A DNA stretch of 64,000 nt from an uncultured Oscillospiraceae bacterium (GCA_934465295.1 CAKSKU010000010.1:1-64000); one strand, 5' to 3'; positions 23,204-32,312 are shown, counted from the stretch's first letter. Numbers and translations: made by a program. The notes: generated from the letters alone by a model not told the origin.

Positions 23204-23315
23204 GCATTTACAGAGTAGAGAACTGAGCGTACAAGTGTCCGACGGACGGGGAGTTGCCGTTGGAACGAAAAGCATCCATTGCTTGCGGTTCAGTTCTTGC
23301 ATCCCGCTGAAATGC
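23204..23315 (+). ncRNA. Tetrahydrofolate (THF-I) riboswitch
   Basis: P1 is formed by GCATTTACAG (23204) and CTGAAATGC (23307-23315). The conserved AGAGTAG follows, then P2 (AGAACTGA with TCAGTTCT), GACGGGGAGTTGCC, GGAACGAAAAGC and TGCATCCCGC, in the order of the THF-I class. It binds reduced folates and controls folate uptake genes. It lies directly before a FolT-type transporter gene. Confidence 0.92.
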
Positions 23316-23372
23316 ATAACAGGAGCTTTTCATTCCTCCCGATATGCACTCACAGCATTTTTTTCAAGGAGG
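23316..23372 (+). promoter_or_regulatory. Expression platform of the THF riboswitch
   Basis: AAATGC at the 3' end of P1 can pair with GCATTT (23355-23360), and GCAT can instead pair with ATGC (23344-23347) just before seven T, so a weak terminator competes with P1-free pairing. CCTCC (23335-23339) can also mask the ribosome site AAGGAGG (23366-23372) or pair with GGAG (23322-23325). Control by early termination or by translation both remain possible. Confidence 0.5.
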
Positions 23373-23377
23373 TTATA

Positions 23378-23950
23378 ATGAAAGGCTTTTTTTCTGTTTT
23401 CACAGGCTCTGCAAAGGAGCTGAAAAGCGTCAAATGTCTTGCTGTGGCAGGACTTATGACGGCGCTGTTCATCATTCTCGATATGTGTTCATTCAAGGTC
23501 GGTGTGTTCCTTAAGATCAACGTTGCGTTCTTTGCGCTCGCTGCTGTCGGAATGTTCTTCGGACCTGTTCCTGCGCTGCTTGCGGCTGTTGCGGGCGATC
23601 TCATCGGCTGTCTTGTGAGCGGTCAGGCACCGTTTCCGCTGCTCACTGTCACGGCTGCGCTCGAAGGTCTTGTTTACGGCTTTTGCCTTTACAAAAAAGA
23701 GGGAACGAAGCTTGCTGTAATGGCTGTTGTCGCAAGGCTCATCGATTCATTTGTGATAAATCTGCTGCTGAACACGGCGATACTTATGTCGGCAGGCTTT
23801 ATGTCCAACACAAAGGCGCAGTTCTTCATCAGGCTTGGTGCTATTTCGGTACAGGCTGTTGTTTACTGCATTCTCTGCGCATTGGCACTCCCTGCTTTAC
23901 AGGTCATCTACAAGCGGGTCTCGGGTAAGATACACAGGTCTGCGGTATAA
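23378..23950 (+). CDS. folT: Folate ECF transporter S component
   Basis: A membrane protein of 190 residues with about six hydrophobic segments, the substrate-binding S subunit of an energy-coupling-factor importer. The segment FFGPVPALLAAVAGDLIGCL is typical of the folate-type S proteins. The THF riboswitch upstream supports folate as substrate. It would work with a shared EcfT/EcfA module encoded elsewhere. The start is ATG 23378 behind AAGGAGG; an in-frame start at 23279 would lie inside the riboswitch and is rejected. Confidence 0.93.
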   Translation: MKGFFSVFTGSAKELKSVKCLAVAGLMTALFIILDMCSFKVGVFLKINVAFFALAAVGMFFGPVPALLAAVAGDLIGCLVSGQAPFPLLTVTAALEGLVYGFCLYKKEGTKLAVMAVVARLIDSFVINLLLNTAILMSAGFMSNTKAQFFIRLGAISVQAVVYCILCALALPALQVIYKRVSGKIHRSAV

Positions 23951-23982
23951 TATTTTTTCAACGGATTTCTGCTAAATTAAGA

Positions 23983-24022
23983 GAGTCGGACGGCTTTTTT
24001 GCGGCTGTTCGGCTCTTTTACT
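23983..24022 (+). terminator. Intrinsic terminator of folT
   Basis: GAGTCGGAC (23983-23991) pairs with GTTCGGCTC (24007-24015) using G-U pairs; TTTT and a T-rich stretch follow. Confidence 0.75.
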
Positions 24023-24164
24023 TTGTTGCATTAAAGCAAATTACATAAAAATTCCCTGCATTTTTTCTGTATATTGTAAAAATTCACAGAAATTTGATAT
24101 ATTGAGAGTTATAAAGTGGTACAATTAAAGCAAAGAATGTACACCCCATGGGGAGGGTTTTGGT

Positions 24165-26501
24165 ATGGCAAAGTTAAATTTACAGAAAAAAAGCAAAACA
24201 TCAGATATAAAAGTCAGGAAAAAGTTTGATATCAGCTATTTCAAGCTCAATCGGAACAGCATCAAGACAAAGCTCATTATCTTCGTATGCATAATGTCGC
24301 TCGTTGTTGTTCTGCTGCTTGCGTTCGTCAACTATTTTTCACTTTCAACAGGCGTAAAATCGACCGTTAATCAGATGATAACACCTATCACAACAGAGGC
24401 GGCATCGGACGTAAGCGTTAAGATCTCCATGCTCAAAACCAAGACCGACACGGCTTTCCAAAAGACACTTTGCAGCGACAATATCGGCGCTTCAAAGGGA
24501 GCTTCGTCCTATCTCAAATATATGTTCAATGAGTATAAGCTCAATGTAAAGGATTTCGCAATGTTCAAAATGGGTGATTTTTTCATTGGTTCGGACAGAT
24601 TCAATGCAGAAAATGCAGAGGCACTCAAAGACCTTGAGGTTTATCAGACGGCAAAGTCAAAGGGCATAGCCATCACTGAGCCTATCCCCTATGAGGACGG
24701 CAGCGGTTCGGAATTCATCATTGCCGTATCGGGATCATCAAGCGTTACAAGCTATGTTCTCGTTGCCTACTATGATGCACAGATACTTTCCGATATCGTA
24801 AATTCCGTTCAGTTCAGTGAAAATTCCACAGCCTACATAATCAATTCCGAGGGCACGATGATCGCTTCAAACGACATCAATAACGTTGTCAATGCAGTGA
24901 ACCACAATGCCCTTGCGGAAACCGACAGCAGCTATGCCGCTATCGCAGAGATACAGACACTCGCAATGAGCGGTGAATCGGGCAGCGAGAGCATAGTTGT
25001 CAACGGCGTGAAGAGCCGTGTTGCGTATGCGCCTATCGATGGCAGCAACTGGTCGCTTATCCTTGTCGGTCCCGAATCCGACTTTGACGGTACACTCAAA
25101 ACAACTACGACGATAATCGTTGTGTTCTCCGTTGTTCTCGTTATAGCAGCATTTATCTGCACGTTCATTATCATGAATGGCGTTGTAAATCCGATCATCG
25201 GCGTTACAGCAAGACTTAAAGCACTTTCGGACGGTGACCTTTCCGCCGATACACCCGTTATCAAGCAGAAGAACGAGGTCGGAGTTCTCTCCGAATCGCT
25301 TGCGGCGACGGTCGCTTCGCTCCGCACATACATTGAACAGATCTCCGAGGCTCTCGGCAAGATCGCCGAGGGAAACCTTGCATTCGAGATGGACGGCGAA
25401 TTCCGGGGAGATTTCGTCCAGATCAAGGAGAGCTTCAACGCTATCCTTTCACAGCTCAGAAAGACCTTCGGCAGGATCAGCGAATCGGCTAATACTGTTA
25501 CGATCGGTGCTTCGCAGGTGGCATCGGGTTCGCAGCTTCTCAGCGACGGTGCGGCACGTCAGTCCGAAGCTGTCAGCGAAGTATCGAACCGTATGGAAAA
25601 CATCGTCGGACATATCTCCGATTCCGTCAAATCCGCTTCGGATACGGAAGTCCTTGCTGCCGATATCAGGGAGCAGATCGACTCCTGCAACCATGAAATG
25701 ACGAAGATGCTGGGTTCGATGGATGATATCTCCAAGTCCTCCGCACAGATCTCCGATATTATCCGTGTTATCGATGATATCGCATTCCAGACGAATATAC
25801 TTGCCCTCAATGCGGCTGTCGAAGCTGCAAGAGCGGGCGATGCAGGACTTGGCTTCGCAGTTGTTGCCGATGAAGTCCGCAACCTTGCAAATATGAGTGC
25901 AGACGCAGCTAAACAGACCTCCGAGCTTATCGAGGATTCGCTGCGCAACGTCAAGCGGGGAACGGCTATTGCCAAGACGACCGCTGAGTCACTTGACAAG
26001 ATCGTACTCGGTGCTTCCGAGATCAACGAAAAGGTCAAGAGCATTGCGGAAAATGCAGAACAGCAGAACAGCCTTATCTCCGAGATATACAACAGTGTAA
26101 ACAGCGTTACAGCCGTTATCGACAACACGACATCGACCGCCGAGCAAAGCTCTGCCACTGCGAGTGATATGTCCGAGCAGGCTGAAGTTCTCCGTGATAT
26201 GATCGACTTCTTTAAGATAGACTTTGACGAAAGTGCAGTTCCCGAAGAAACCGCTGAAACGGCTTCGGAAAATGCTCCGTCCGAGCTTGATATACCTGTT
26301 TTTGATCCGGATGAGACGACCGCTGTTGACAGCGAGCTTGACTTTGACAATATCGGCAGTCTTGATGAAAATGCTGACGGTGAAGCTAAGGCTGCGGAAG
26401 AAACATCTGAGGAAGCAGAGGTCGCTAAGACTGAACCGAATGCTGACATGGCAGAGGATGAGGTCATCTTTGAACCCACAGATGATGATGAAAACAAGTA
26501 A
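24165..26501 (+). CDS. Methyl-accepting chemotaxis protein
   Basis: A transmembrane chemoreceptor of 778 residues. TM1 is at about 35-58 and TM2 at about 313-335, enclosing an extracellular sensor of about 250 residues of the dCache type. A HAMP domain follows TM2 (VVNPIIGVTARLKALSDGDL), then the signalling hairpin whose tip (FQTNILALNAAVEAARAG, then GFAVVADEVRNLA) contacts CheW and CheA. The last 110 residues are a very acidic, low-complexity tail without the usual CheR/CheB pentapeptide. The start ATG follows GGGGAGGG. The ligand is unknown; no che genes are nearby. Confidence 0.94.
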   Translation: MAKLNLQKKSKTSDIKVRKKFDISYFKLNRNSIKTKLIIFVCIMSLVVVLLLAFVNYFSLSTGVKSTVNQMITPITTEAASDVSVKISMLKTKTDTAFQKTLCSDNIGASKGASSYLKYMFNEYKLNVKDFAMFKMGDFFIGSDRFNAENAEALKDLEVYQTAKSKGIAITEPIPYEDGSGSEFIIAVSGSSSVTSYVLVAYYDAQILSDIVNSVQFSENSTAYIINSEGTMIASNDINNVVNAVNHNALAETDSSYAAIAEIQTLAMSGESGSESIVVNGVKSRVAYAPIDGSNWSLILVGPESDFDGTLKTTTTIIVVFSVVLVIAAFICTFIIMNGVVNPIIGVTARLKALSDGDLSADTPVIKQKNEVGVLSESLAATVASLRTYIEQISEALGKIAEGNLAFEMDGEFRGDFVQIKESFNAILSQLRKTFGRISESANTVTIGASQVASGSQLLSDGAARQSEAVSEVSNRMENIVGHISDSVKSASDTEVLAADIREQIDSCNHEMTKMLGSMDDISKSSAQISDIIRVIDDIAFQTNILALNAAVEAARAGDAGLGFAVVADEVRNLANMSADAAKQTSELIEDSLRNVKRGTAIAKTTAESLDKIVLGASEINEKVKSIAENAEQQNSLISEIYNSVNSVTAVIDNTTSTAEQSSATASDMSEQAEVLRDMIDFFKIDFDESAVPEETAETASENAPSELDIPVFDPDETTAVDSELDFDNIGSLDENADGEAKAAEETSEEAEVAKTEPNADMAEDEVIFEPTDDDENK

Positions 26502-26527
26502 TAAGCGGTTCACTTAAATGAAATTTT

Positions 26528-26569
26528 ATCTTCGCAAAGGTGAAAAAATGCCTTTGCGAAGATTTTTTT
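26528..26569 (+). terminator. Strong intrinsic terminator of the chemoreceptor gene
   Basis: ATCTTCGCAAAGG (26528-26540) pairs perfectly with CCTTTGCGAAGAT (26551-26563), followed by seven T. The next gene's ribosome site begins within three bases of the T run. Confidence 0.92.
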
Positions 26570-26581
26570 ACAGGAGAATTT

Positions 26582-26884
26582 ATGGATATTTTAGGGCAGC
26601 ATCCGACCGCAGCGGTCATTGCGGCATATTTTCTTATAATAAACATTGCAGGCTTTGCGGCGGCATTTTCCGACAAGAGGAGAGCCGAAAAAGGCAGGCG
26701 GCGCATTCCCGAGCCGACGCTGTTCTTTATTTCGCTGATCGGCGGCTCGGTCGGGATGCTTATCGGCATGAAAAAGTTTCGGCACAAGACAAAACAGAAG
26801 CGTTTTATGGTGGGAATTCCGCTCATGATCGTCTGTCAGCTTGCTCTTGCGGCGGCGGTTTGCGGTTTTTGGCTTTTTGGATAA
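26582..26884 (+). CDS. DUF1294 family membrane protein
   Basis: A 100-residue protein with three to four hydrophobic segments and the DUF1294 core: SDKRRAEKGRRRIPEPTLFF, then GGSVGMLIGM and FRHKTKQKRF. The function of the family is unknown; some members are fused to cold-shock domains in other bacteria. The start is ATG 26582 behind CAGGAGAA; longer versions would run back through the terminator hairpin. It lies alone between terminator and the citrate synthase promoter. Confidence 0.88.
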   Translation: MDILGQHPTAAVIAAYFLIINIAGFAAAFSDKRRAEKGRRRIPEPTLFFISLIGGSVGMLIGMKKFRHKTKQKRFMVGIPLMIVCQLALAAAVCGFWLFG

Positions 26885-26951
26885 ATTTTTGCAGTTTCTT
26901 TGCTTTTGTAAATGCATTTCTGATAATATGGTGAAAATTACGTCACTTTGC

Positions 26952-26980
26952 TTGCAAATATTCAAAAAATATGTTAAAAT
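26952..26980 (+). promoter_or_regulatory. Promoter of the citrate synthase gene
   Basis: TTGCAA (26952-26957), 17 bases, TAAAAT (26975-26980). Confidence 0.75.
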
Positions 26981-27031
26981 TTTATCATAAATCATAATAA
27001 GAGAAATATTTACGAAAGGACAGATGCTTTA

Positions 27032-28402
27032 ATGGCTTCAAACTACAACTTCGCAAGGGTCACTCCCGACATTATCGAACTCACCGAAATTTGCAAAAAG
27101 AACGGAAACATTGACCCTGAGCTTTATACGAAATACGATGTTAAACGAGGACTCCGCGATATCAACGGCAAAGGAGTTCTTGCAGGACTTACCGAAATTT
27201 CCGAGATCATTTCCTCAAAGACCGTCGACGGAAAAAGCGTTCCCTGCGAAGGCGAGCTTTATTACAGAGGATACAACATAAACGACCTTGTAAACGGCTT
27301 TATCGGCAAACGCCGCTTCGGTTTTGAGGAGATCACCTATCTGCTTCTCCTCGGCGAGCTTCCGAACGAGCAGCAGCTTGACAAATTCAAGCGCATTCTT
27401 GCCGACTACCGCAAGCTGCCGACTACCTTTGTCCGTGATATCATTATGAAATCCCCGAGCGAGGATATTATGAACGGCATTTCACGAGGAATACTCACGC
27501 TCTATTCCTACGATGATTCGCCGAACGACCTTTCGCTGCCGAACGTTATGCGCCAGTCGCTTGAGCTTATCTCGCTCCTGCCGCTTATCACGGTTTACAG
27601 CTATCATGCAAAGAATTACTACATTGATGGCGGAAGCTTCTTTATCCATCAGCCTGTTGCGGAGTATTCGACGGCGGAAAATATCCTTCACATGCTCCGT
27701 CCCGACAGCAGCTTCACCGAGCTTGAAGCATCGATACTTGACCTTGCGCTCGTACTTCACGCTGAACACGGCGGCGGAAACAACTCCACCTTTACCACGC
27801 ACGTTGTTACCTCGTCGGGAACGGACACTTATTCCGCAATTTCCGCTGCGCTTGCTTCACTTAAAGGACCTAAGCACGGCGGCGCAAACATCAAGGTATC
27901 GATGATGTTTGACGATATGAAGAACCACATCAGCGACTGGGAGGACGAGGACGAAATAAGAAATTACCTTGTAAAGCTGCTCCACAAGGAGGGCTTTGAC
28001 CGCTCGGGACTTATCTATGGTATGGGTCACGCAGTTTATTCCATCTCCGACCCGAGAGCGAACCTTCTCCGTCAGGCGGTAGAAAAGCTCTCCAAGGCAA
28101 AGGGCAGGGAGAAGGAGTTCAAGCTTTACAATTCTATCGAGCGTCTTGCTCCGCAGGTCATTGCAGATGAGAGAAAGATATACAAGGGTGTATCGGCGAA
28201 TGTCGATTTTTACAGCGGATTTGCGTATACAATGCTTGATCTTCCGAGAGAGCTTTACACGCCGCTCTTTGCGATCGCAAGAATTTCGGGCTGGTCTGCG
28301 CACCGTATGGAGGAGCTTGTAAACGCAAGCAAGATCATTCGTCCTGCATATAAGGCTGTTCACGACAAGCAGGAATATATTGAGTTTGAGAACAGAGAGT
28401 GA
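27032..28402 (+). CDS. gltA: Citrate/2-methylcitrate synthase
   Basis: A 456-residue cytoplasmic enzyme that condenses acetyl-CoA with oxaloacetate to give citrate, feeding glutamate synthesis in anaerobes. Active-site blocks are visible: HAEHGGGNNSTFTTHV, GPKHGGANIKV, YGMGHAVYSISDPRA with the catalytic His, and VDFYSGFAY with the catalytic Asp nearby. It is longer than type I enzymes by an N-terminal extension of about 80 residues, as in other Clostridia. A 2-methylcitrate synthase activity cannot be excluded. The start ATG follows GAAAGGA. Repeat element A2 begins just after the stop. Confidence 0.93.
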   Translation: MASNYNFARVTPDIIELTEICKKNGNIDPELYTKYDVKRGLRDINGKGVLAGLTEISEIISSKTVDGKSVPCEGELYYRGYNINDLVNGFIGKRRFGFEEITYLLLLGELPNEQQLDKFKRILADYRKLPTTFVRDIIMKSPSEDIMNGISRGILTLYSYDDSPNDLSLPNVMRQSLELISLLPLITVYSYHAKNYYIDGGSFFIHQPVAEYSTAENILHMLRPDSSFTELEASILDLALVLHAEHGGGNNSTFTTHVVTSSGTDTYSAISAALASLKGPKHGGANIKVSMMFDDMKNHISDWEDEDEIRNYLVKLLHKEGFDRSGLIYGMGHAVYSISDPRANLLRQAVEKLSKAKGREKEFKLYNSIERLAPQVIADERKIYKGVSANVDFYSGFAYTMLDLPRELYTPLFAIARISGWSAHRMEELVNASKIIRPAYKAVHDKQEYIEFENRE

Positions 28403-28540
28403 AGTAAAATTCGGAATTCGGAATGCGGAATTCGGAATTATTTGCATAGCTAACATTTGTCGGGCGTTGCGAAGCAAAACTAAAGTTTACGTCCACGCTT
28501 TTCAAAGGGTGGCAGGGGTCAAGGGGGCAGAGCCACCTTG

Positions 28541-28560
28541 TCGCTCTCCGCAGAGAGCGA
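28541..28560. repeat. TCGCTCTC hairpin, element A2 left arm
   Basis: TCGCTCTC, loop CGCA, GAGAGCGA; repeated inverted at 29129-29148 in the right arm. Confidence 0.8.
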
Positions 28561-28621
28561 AACTCCCTAAACTGACAGTCAAGACATTGCCGCAATAGAA
28601 CAATATCTAACAGCTAAAAAA

Positions 28622-28698
28622 GGCGCAATTCACACGAATAATGGTAAAACGGGCTATGATAAACAAAGTTCGTAAAACCTAAAAATGTGAATTGCGCC
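28622..28698. repeat. GCGCAATTCACA hairpin, copy 4
   Basis: The outer stem GGCGCAATTCACA/TGTGAATTGCGCC is perfect; the inner stem is GGTAAAACGGGC with GTTCGTAAAACC and carries mismatches. Confidence 0.8.
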
Positions 28699-28993
28699 AT
28701 TCTGTTTTCTTCAAAAAAACTATCCTCGGCATAAAATGCGCAGAGCGAAAGCGATAAGCATTTTATGCCGACAACGTTTGAACGGCGGTGAAGTGGGATA
28801 TGAGCGGCAAAAAGATATTTTAATGCAGGGTCGGATATTGAATCCGCCACTGACGAAATTTGTTGTGTTTACTGACATACTCCACCGCTGTTCATACTGC
28901 GGTTTACCATTCATAGAGCGTTGAAGCTTCAAATCCGCTCACTTCGTTCGTGGATTTTTGCTTCAAGGATAGTTTATTTTAGGAAAATAGTAT

Positions 28994-29068
28994 GGCGCAA
29001 TTCACATTTTTGGTTTTACGAACTTGATTTCTCATAGTTCGTTTTACCTTTTTGATGTGAATTGCGCC
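28994..29068. repeat. GCGCAATTCACA hairpin, copy 5
   Basis: Inverted relative to copy 4, with perfect outer stem and an inner stem GGTTTTACGAAC/GTTCGTTTTACC. Confidence 0.8.
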
Positions 29069-29340
29069 TTTTTAACTGTTACTGATTACGCTATTGCAAC
29101 TGACATTTTGCTGTTAGTTTAGGGAGTTTCGCTCTCTGCGGAGAGCGACAAGGGGCTTCTCGCCCCCTTGACCCCCCGCAAGCTGTGCTCAGCTTGACCA
29201 GCCGGTTGGCTTCGCAGTTCTCATACAAATTTGAGCTATGCAATAATTCCGAATTCCGCATTCCGAATTCCGAATTTATTTTGTCATTGTATTTTTCATA
29301 GCTGCATATATTTATACAAAAACAAATGAAAGGACTTGCT

Positions 29341-31017
29341 ATGAAAAAATCACACAGACAGGGCTTTCTGGGCGGCTCGCTCATTCTTATTGCTTCGGCT
29401 GCGGTCTCCAAGGTCATCGGAGCTGTTTTCCGAATTCCTCTTGCCAATCTTCTCGGCGGTGAGGGTATGGGGTATTTCTCTGCGGCTTACGGCATTTTTA
29501 TGACGGTTTATGCTGTTTCCGTTACGGGTTTGCCCATTGCGGCGGCGAAGCTCACGGCTGAACGCTTGGCTCGTTCGGACGAGGGTGGTGCTGCGAATGT
29601 TCGGAGCACGGCTCTTGCGCTTTGTGCTTTATGCGGTGCTGCTTTTACCCTGCTGACGCTTTTGCTTGCATACCCTTTCTGCGCTTATATGAGCAGAAGC
29701 CCATTATCGGTCATTGCTGTTGCGGCTATTGCGCCGTCCATACTTTTCAGCTGCGTTACGGCGGTTTTCCGAGGCTGTGCGGAGGGGCGGCGGAATATGT
29801 ACCCCACTGCCGTTTCGCAGGTCATAGAGGCTGCTGTGAAGCTTTTATCGGGGCTTGCGCTTTGCTATGCTGTACTTAACGCTCCCCGCTCGTTTTTCGT
29901 TTCGGCAGAGGCTCTTATCAAGCGCATTTTGCCGTTCGGGGCGATACAGGCGGCTTCGGCTGATGAGCTTGTGATGCCTTTGGCGGCGGCTGCGGCAGTC
30001 CTTGGGGTGACTGTTTCCTCGGCGGCCGGGCTTTTATACATGGTTCTGCGCAATGCTTTTGTGAGGGAGGAGAAGCTTCGCTCTGCGCCGACGCTCCCGA
30101 CTGCCCGTGAGCTTACGATGATAATGCTGCCCGTTGCTTTAGGCTCGCTGATAACCAATCTGACGTCGCTCATCGATCTTGCGACGATAATTTCCTGTTT
30201 AAAGAGGGCGGTGGAAGCAAAGCCGCAGTTTTTCTCATCGATGCTAAGCGGAATTTCGCCCGAGGCTATGCCGAACTTCATTTTCGGCTGTTTTTCTGGG
30301 CTTGCGGTGACGGTTTTCAACCTTATCCCGTCATTCACGAATATGTTTGGCAAGGGAGCTGTGCCTTTTGTGGCGGAGGGCTTTGCAAAGAGGGACAAAA
30401 CGCTGATAGAGCAGGCTGTGATGCGTGTTTTTTTCACTGCCGGGTTCATTGCCGTTCCTGCGGGGCTTGGGATATCTGCACTTGCGCCGCAGATACTGAC
30501 GCTGCTGTTCCCCTCACGGCGGCTTGAAGCGTTCACGGCTGCGCCCTCGCTGCGCCTGCTTGGGTTTGGTGTGATATTCCTGTCGGTCTCGTCGGTGCTT
30601 TTCGCTGTGCTTCAGGCGGCAGGAAAGGGGGATATTCCCGTAAAGATAATGGCTGTCGGGGTCGGGGTGAAGCTTATACTCAACCTTGCGCTTATCCCCA
30701 TTCCCGAGGTCAATGCGGCAGGGGCGGCTGTTTCGACCGATATATGCTATCTGCTGATAATGCTGCTGTCCGTAAAGGCGGTCTCGGGGCTTTCGGGAAT
30801 ACCGCTCGGGAGTTTTTTTTCACTGCTGGCAAAGCTTTTTTTCTGCGGAATATTATGCGCTCTGGCGGCGGTGCTATCGCAGAATTTTCTGCAAAACCTA
30901 TGGGAAACTCCGCTCACGCTGTTTATTTCCGTGCCGATCGGGGCAATATTTTACATAATAAGCACACATTTAACAGGGATTTTGACCAAAACTACGTTAA
31001 AAATGCTGATTTGCTGA
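29341..31017 (+). CDS. SpoVB/MurJ-like polysaccharide flippase
   Basis: A 558-residue membrane protein of the MOP superfamily with about fourteen hydrophobic segments. The N-terminal RQGFLGGSLILIASAAVSKV and GMGYFSAAYGIF are typical of the SpoVB branch, which moves lipid-linked sugar intermediates for peptidoglycan or spore cortex. The exact role (sporulation SpoVB or general lipid II flippase) cannot be read from sequence. The start is ATG 29341, six bases after GAAAGGA. It is followed at 100 bases by mazG, as is seen for spoVT/spoVB-mazG-hup-rqcP in many Firmicutes. Confidence 0.88.
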   Translation: MKKSHRQGFLGGSLILIASAAVSKVIGAVFRIPLANLLGGEGMGYFSAAYGIFMTVYAVSVTGLPIAAAKLTAERLARSDEGGAANVRSTALALCALCGAAFTLLTLLLAYPFCAYMSRSPLSVIAVAAIAPSILFSCVTAVFRGCAEGRRNMYPTAVSQVIEAAVKLLSGLALCYAVLNAPRSFFVSAEALIKRILPFGAIQAASADELVMPLAAAAAVLGVTVSSAAGLLYMVLRNAFVREEKLRSAPTLPTARELTMIMLPVALGSLITNLTSLIDLATIISCLKRAVEAKPQFFSSMLSGISPEAMPNFIFGCFSGLAVTVFNLIPSFTNMFGKGAVPFVAEGFAKRDKTLIEQAVMRVFFTAGFIAVPAGLGISALAPQILTLLFPSRRLEAFTAAPSLRLLGFGVIFLSVSSVLFAVLQAAGKGDIPVKIMAVGVGVKLILNLALIPIPEVNAAGAAVSTDICYLLIMLLSVKAVSGLSGIPLGSFFSLLAKLFFCGILCALAAVLSQNFLQNLWETPLTLFISVPIGAIFYIISTHLTGILTKTTLKMLIC

Positions 31018-31035
31018 AGAAATTTAAAAAAACTC

Positions 31036-31064
31036 TTGAAAAAATCATAATAATAGGTTAATAT
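31036..31064 (+). promoter_or_regulatory. Probable promoter of mazG
   Basis: TTGAAA (31036-31041), 17 bases, TAATAT (31059-31064). Confidence 0.6.
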
Positions 31065-31119
31065 ATTATATGTGACTGAAGAAACGCCGAACTGCGGTTT
31101 TGAAAGGATATCGGGAGAT

Positions 31120-31905
31120 ATGGATTTTGAATTCAAGGAAAAATATGATATCGGCGATATGCTGAACATTATGGCGATACTCCGCTCCGAAAACGGCTGT
31201 CCATGGGACAAGGAGCAGGATCACCATTCTATCCGCAAGGACTTCATTGAGGAGGTCTACGAGGCTGTTGAAGCTATCGATCTTGAAGATACGGAGCTGC
31301 TCCGTGAAGAGCTTGGCGATGTTCTTCTGCAGGTCGTTTTCCACTCGAGGATCGAGGAGGAAAAGGGCAGCTTTGACTTTGATGACGTTGTGAACGAGGT
31401 ATGTCAGAAGCTCGTTATCCGTCACCCTCACGTTTTCGGCACCGTTAAGGTCAAGGACAGCACGGAGGTGCTTTCCAACTGGAACGATATCAAGCAGGAA
31501 ACAAAGGGTCAGGAGACCTACACAGACACGCTCAGAAGCGTTTGCAGCACGCTCCCCGCTCTTATGAGGGCGCAGAAGCTCGGCACAAGGGCAAAACGTG
31601 CAGGCATGGACTTTGCAGGCGTTAACGAAGCTATTGATGCGCTTGAAGGCGAGATAGCAGAGCTTAAGGCTGCGATCGCAGACGGAACAAATATCGATGA
31701 GGAGATGGGCGATGTCCTTTTCTCGGCGGTAAATGTTTCAAGACTGCTTAAGATCGATGCGGAGGAAGCACTCACGAAATCCTCGGACAAATTCGTTGAC
31801 CGATTTGCAAAGACCGAGGAACTGGTAAGATGTGACGGGGCGGATATGCGCACCCTGAACATAGATGAGCTTGACGCTTATTGGCGGAGGGCTAAAAAAC
31901 AATAA
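31120..31905 (+). CDS. mazG: Nucleoside triphosphate pyrophosphohydrolase MazG
   Basis: A 261-residue enzyme that hydrolyses NTPs and dNTPs to monophosphates, cleaning the pool of abnormal nucleotides. Two MazG domains are seen: the first with CPWDKEQDHHSIRK and EEVYEAVEAID plus LREELGDVLLQVVFHS, the second with GEIAELKAAI and EEMGDVLFSAVNVSR, both with Mg-binding Glu/Asp. The start is taken as ATG 31120 behind AAAGGA; GTG 31072 would add residues unlike the family. It precedes hup and rqcP in the conserved Firmicute order. Confidence 0.94.
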   Translation: MDFEFKEKYDIGDMLNIMAILRSENGCPWDKEQDHHSIRKDFIEEVYEAVEAIDLEDTELLREELGDVLLQVVFHSRIEEEKGSFDFDDVVNEVCQKLVIRHPHVFGTVKVKDSTEVLSNWNDIKQETKGQETYTDTLRSVCSTLPALMRAQKLGTRAKRAGMDFAGVNEAIDALEGEIAELKAAIADGTNIDEEMGDVLFSAVNVSRLLKIDAEEALTKSSDKFVDRFAKTEELVRCDGADMRTLNIDELDAYWRRAKKQ

Positions 31906-31947
31906 TAATGGCGTGATCGCCACAAAAATTTATGGAGGTATAATGTT

Positions 31948-32223
31948 ATGACAAAGGCAGATTTAATCAATGCTATTGCTGAAAAGGCAGAATTTTCTAA
32001 GAAGGATTCCGAGAAGGCTCTCAATGCAGTGATCTCTTCCATCACAGACGCACTCGTTTCCGGCGACAAGGTTCAGATCGTTGGCTTCGGTACATTTGAG
32101 GTTCGTCAGAGAGACGCTAAGGAAGCTATCAACCCCAGAACTAAGGAAAAGATCCAGATCCCTGCAAAGAAGGCTCCTGCATTCAAGGCAGGCAAGGCTC
32201 TCAAGGACGTTGTAAACAAGTAA
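31948..32223 (+). CDS. hup: DNA-binding protein HU
   Basis: A 91-residue histone-like protein that bends DNA as a dimer. The family signature GFGTFEVRQRDAKEAINPRT and the N-terminal MTKADLINAIAEK are complete. The start ATG follows TGGAGG. It is 42 bases after mazG, with a small GGCGTGATCGCC hairpin between. It lies upstream of rqcP. Confidence 0.97.
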   Translation: MTKADLINAIAEKAEFSKKDSEKALNAVISSITDALVSGDKVQIVGFGTFEVRQRDAKEAINPRTKEKIQIPAKKAPAFKAGKALKDVVNK

Positions 32224-32261
32224 TTGTTCCGAACTCAGGGAATTTGTTATCTGTACTTTTC

Positions 32262-32293
32262 GGCAGCTGCTCTTGTGGGGCGGCTGCCTTTTG
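32262..32293 (+). terminator. Possible terminator after hup
   Basis: GGCAGC (32262-32267) pairs with GCTGCC (32283-32288), followed by TTTT. It lies just before the ribosome site of rqcP, so read-through is needed or rqcP has another promoter. Confidence 0.5.
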
Positions 32294-32312
32294 CATTAAA
32301 GGAGGAACAGCT

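Larger units (their letters stand above)
28404..29278. repeat. Repeat element A2, long imperfect inverted repeat
   Basis: A second long element of the A family. The left arm (28404-28698) has heptamers, a CCACGCTTT hairpin in place of the AGCTGG segment of A1, an AAGGGGGC hairpin, the TCGCTCTC hairpin (28541-28560) and the GCGCAATTCACA hairpin. The right arm (28994-29278, inverted) has an AAGCTGAGCACAGCTT hairpin instead. The two arms thus carry different modules at the same place. The middle carries GGGTCGGATATTGAATCCG and GAAGCTTC as in A1. Confidence 0.85.

Noticed and set aside
23279..23377. An earlier start for folT at 23279
   Set aside because: It would translate the 3' part of the THF riboswitch; ATG 23378 has a strong ribosome site.
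25559..26497. A 312-codon Ser-rich minus-strand frame opposite the chemoreceptor
   Set aside because: Its composition mirrors the acidic, Glu/Asp-coded plus-strand gene; no domain or ribosome site.
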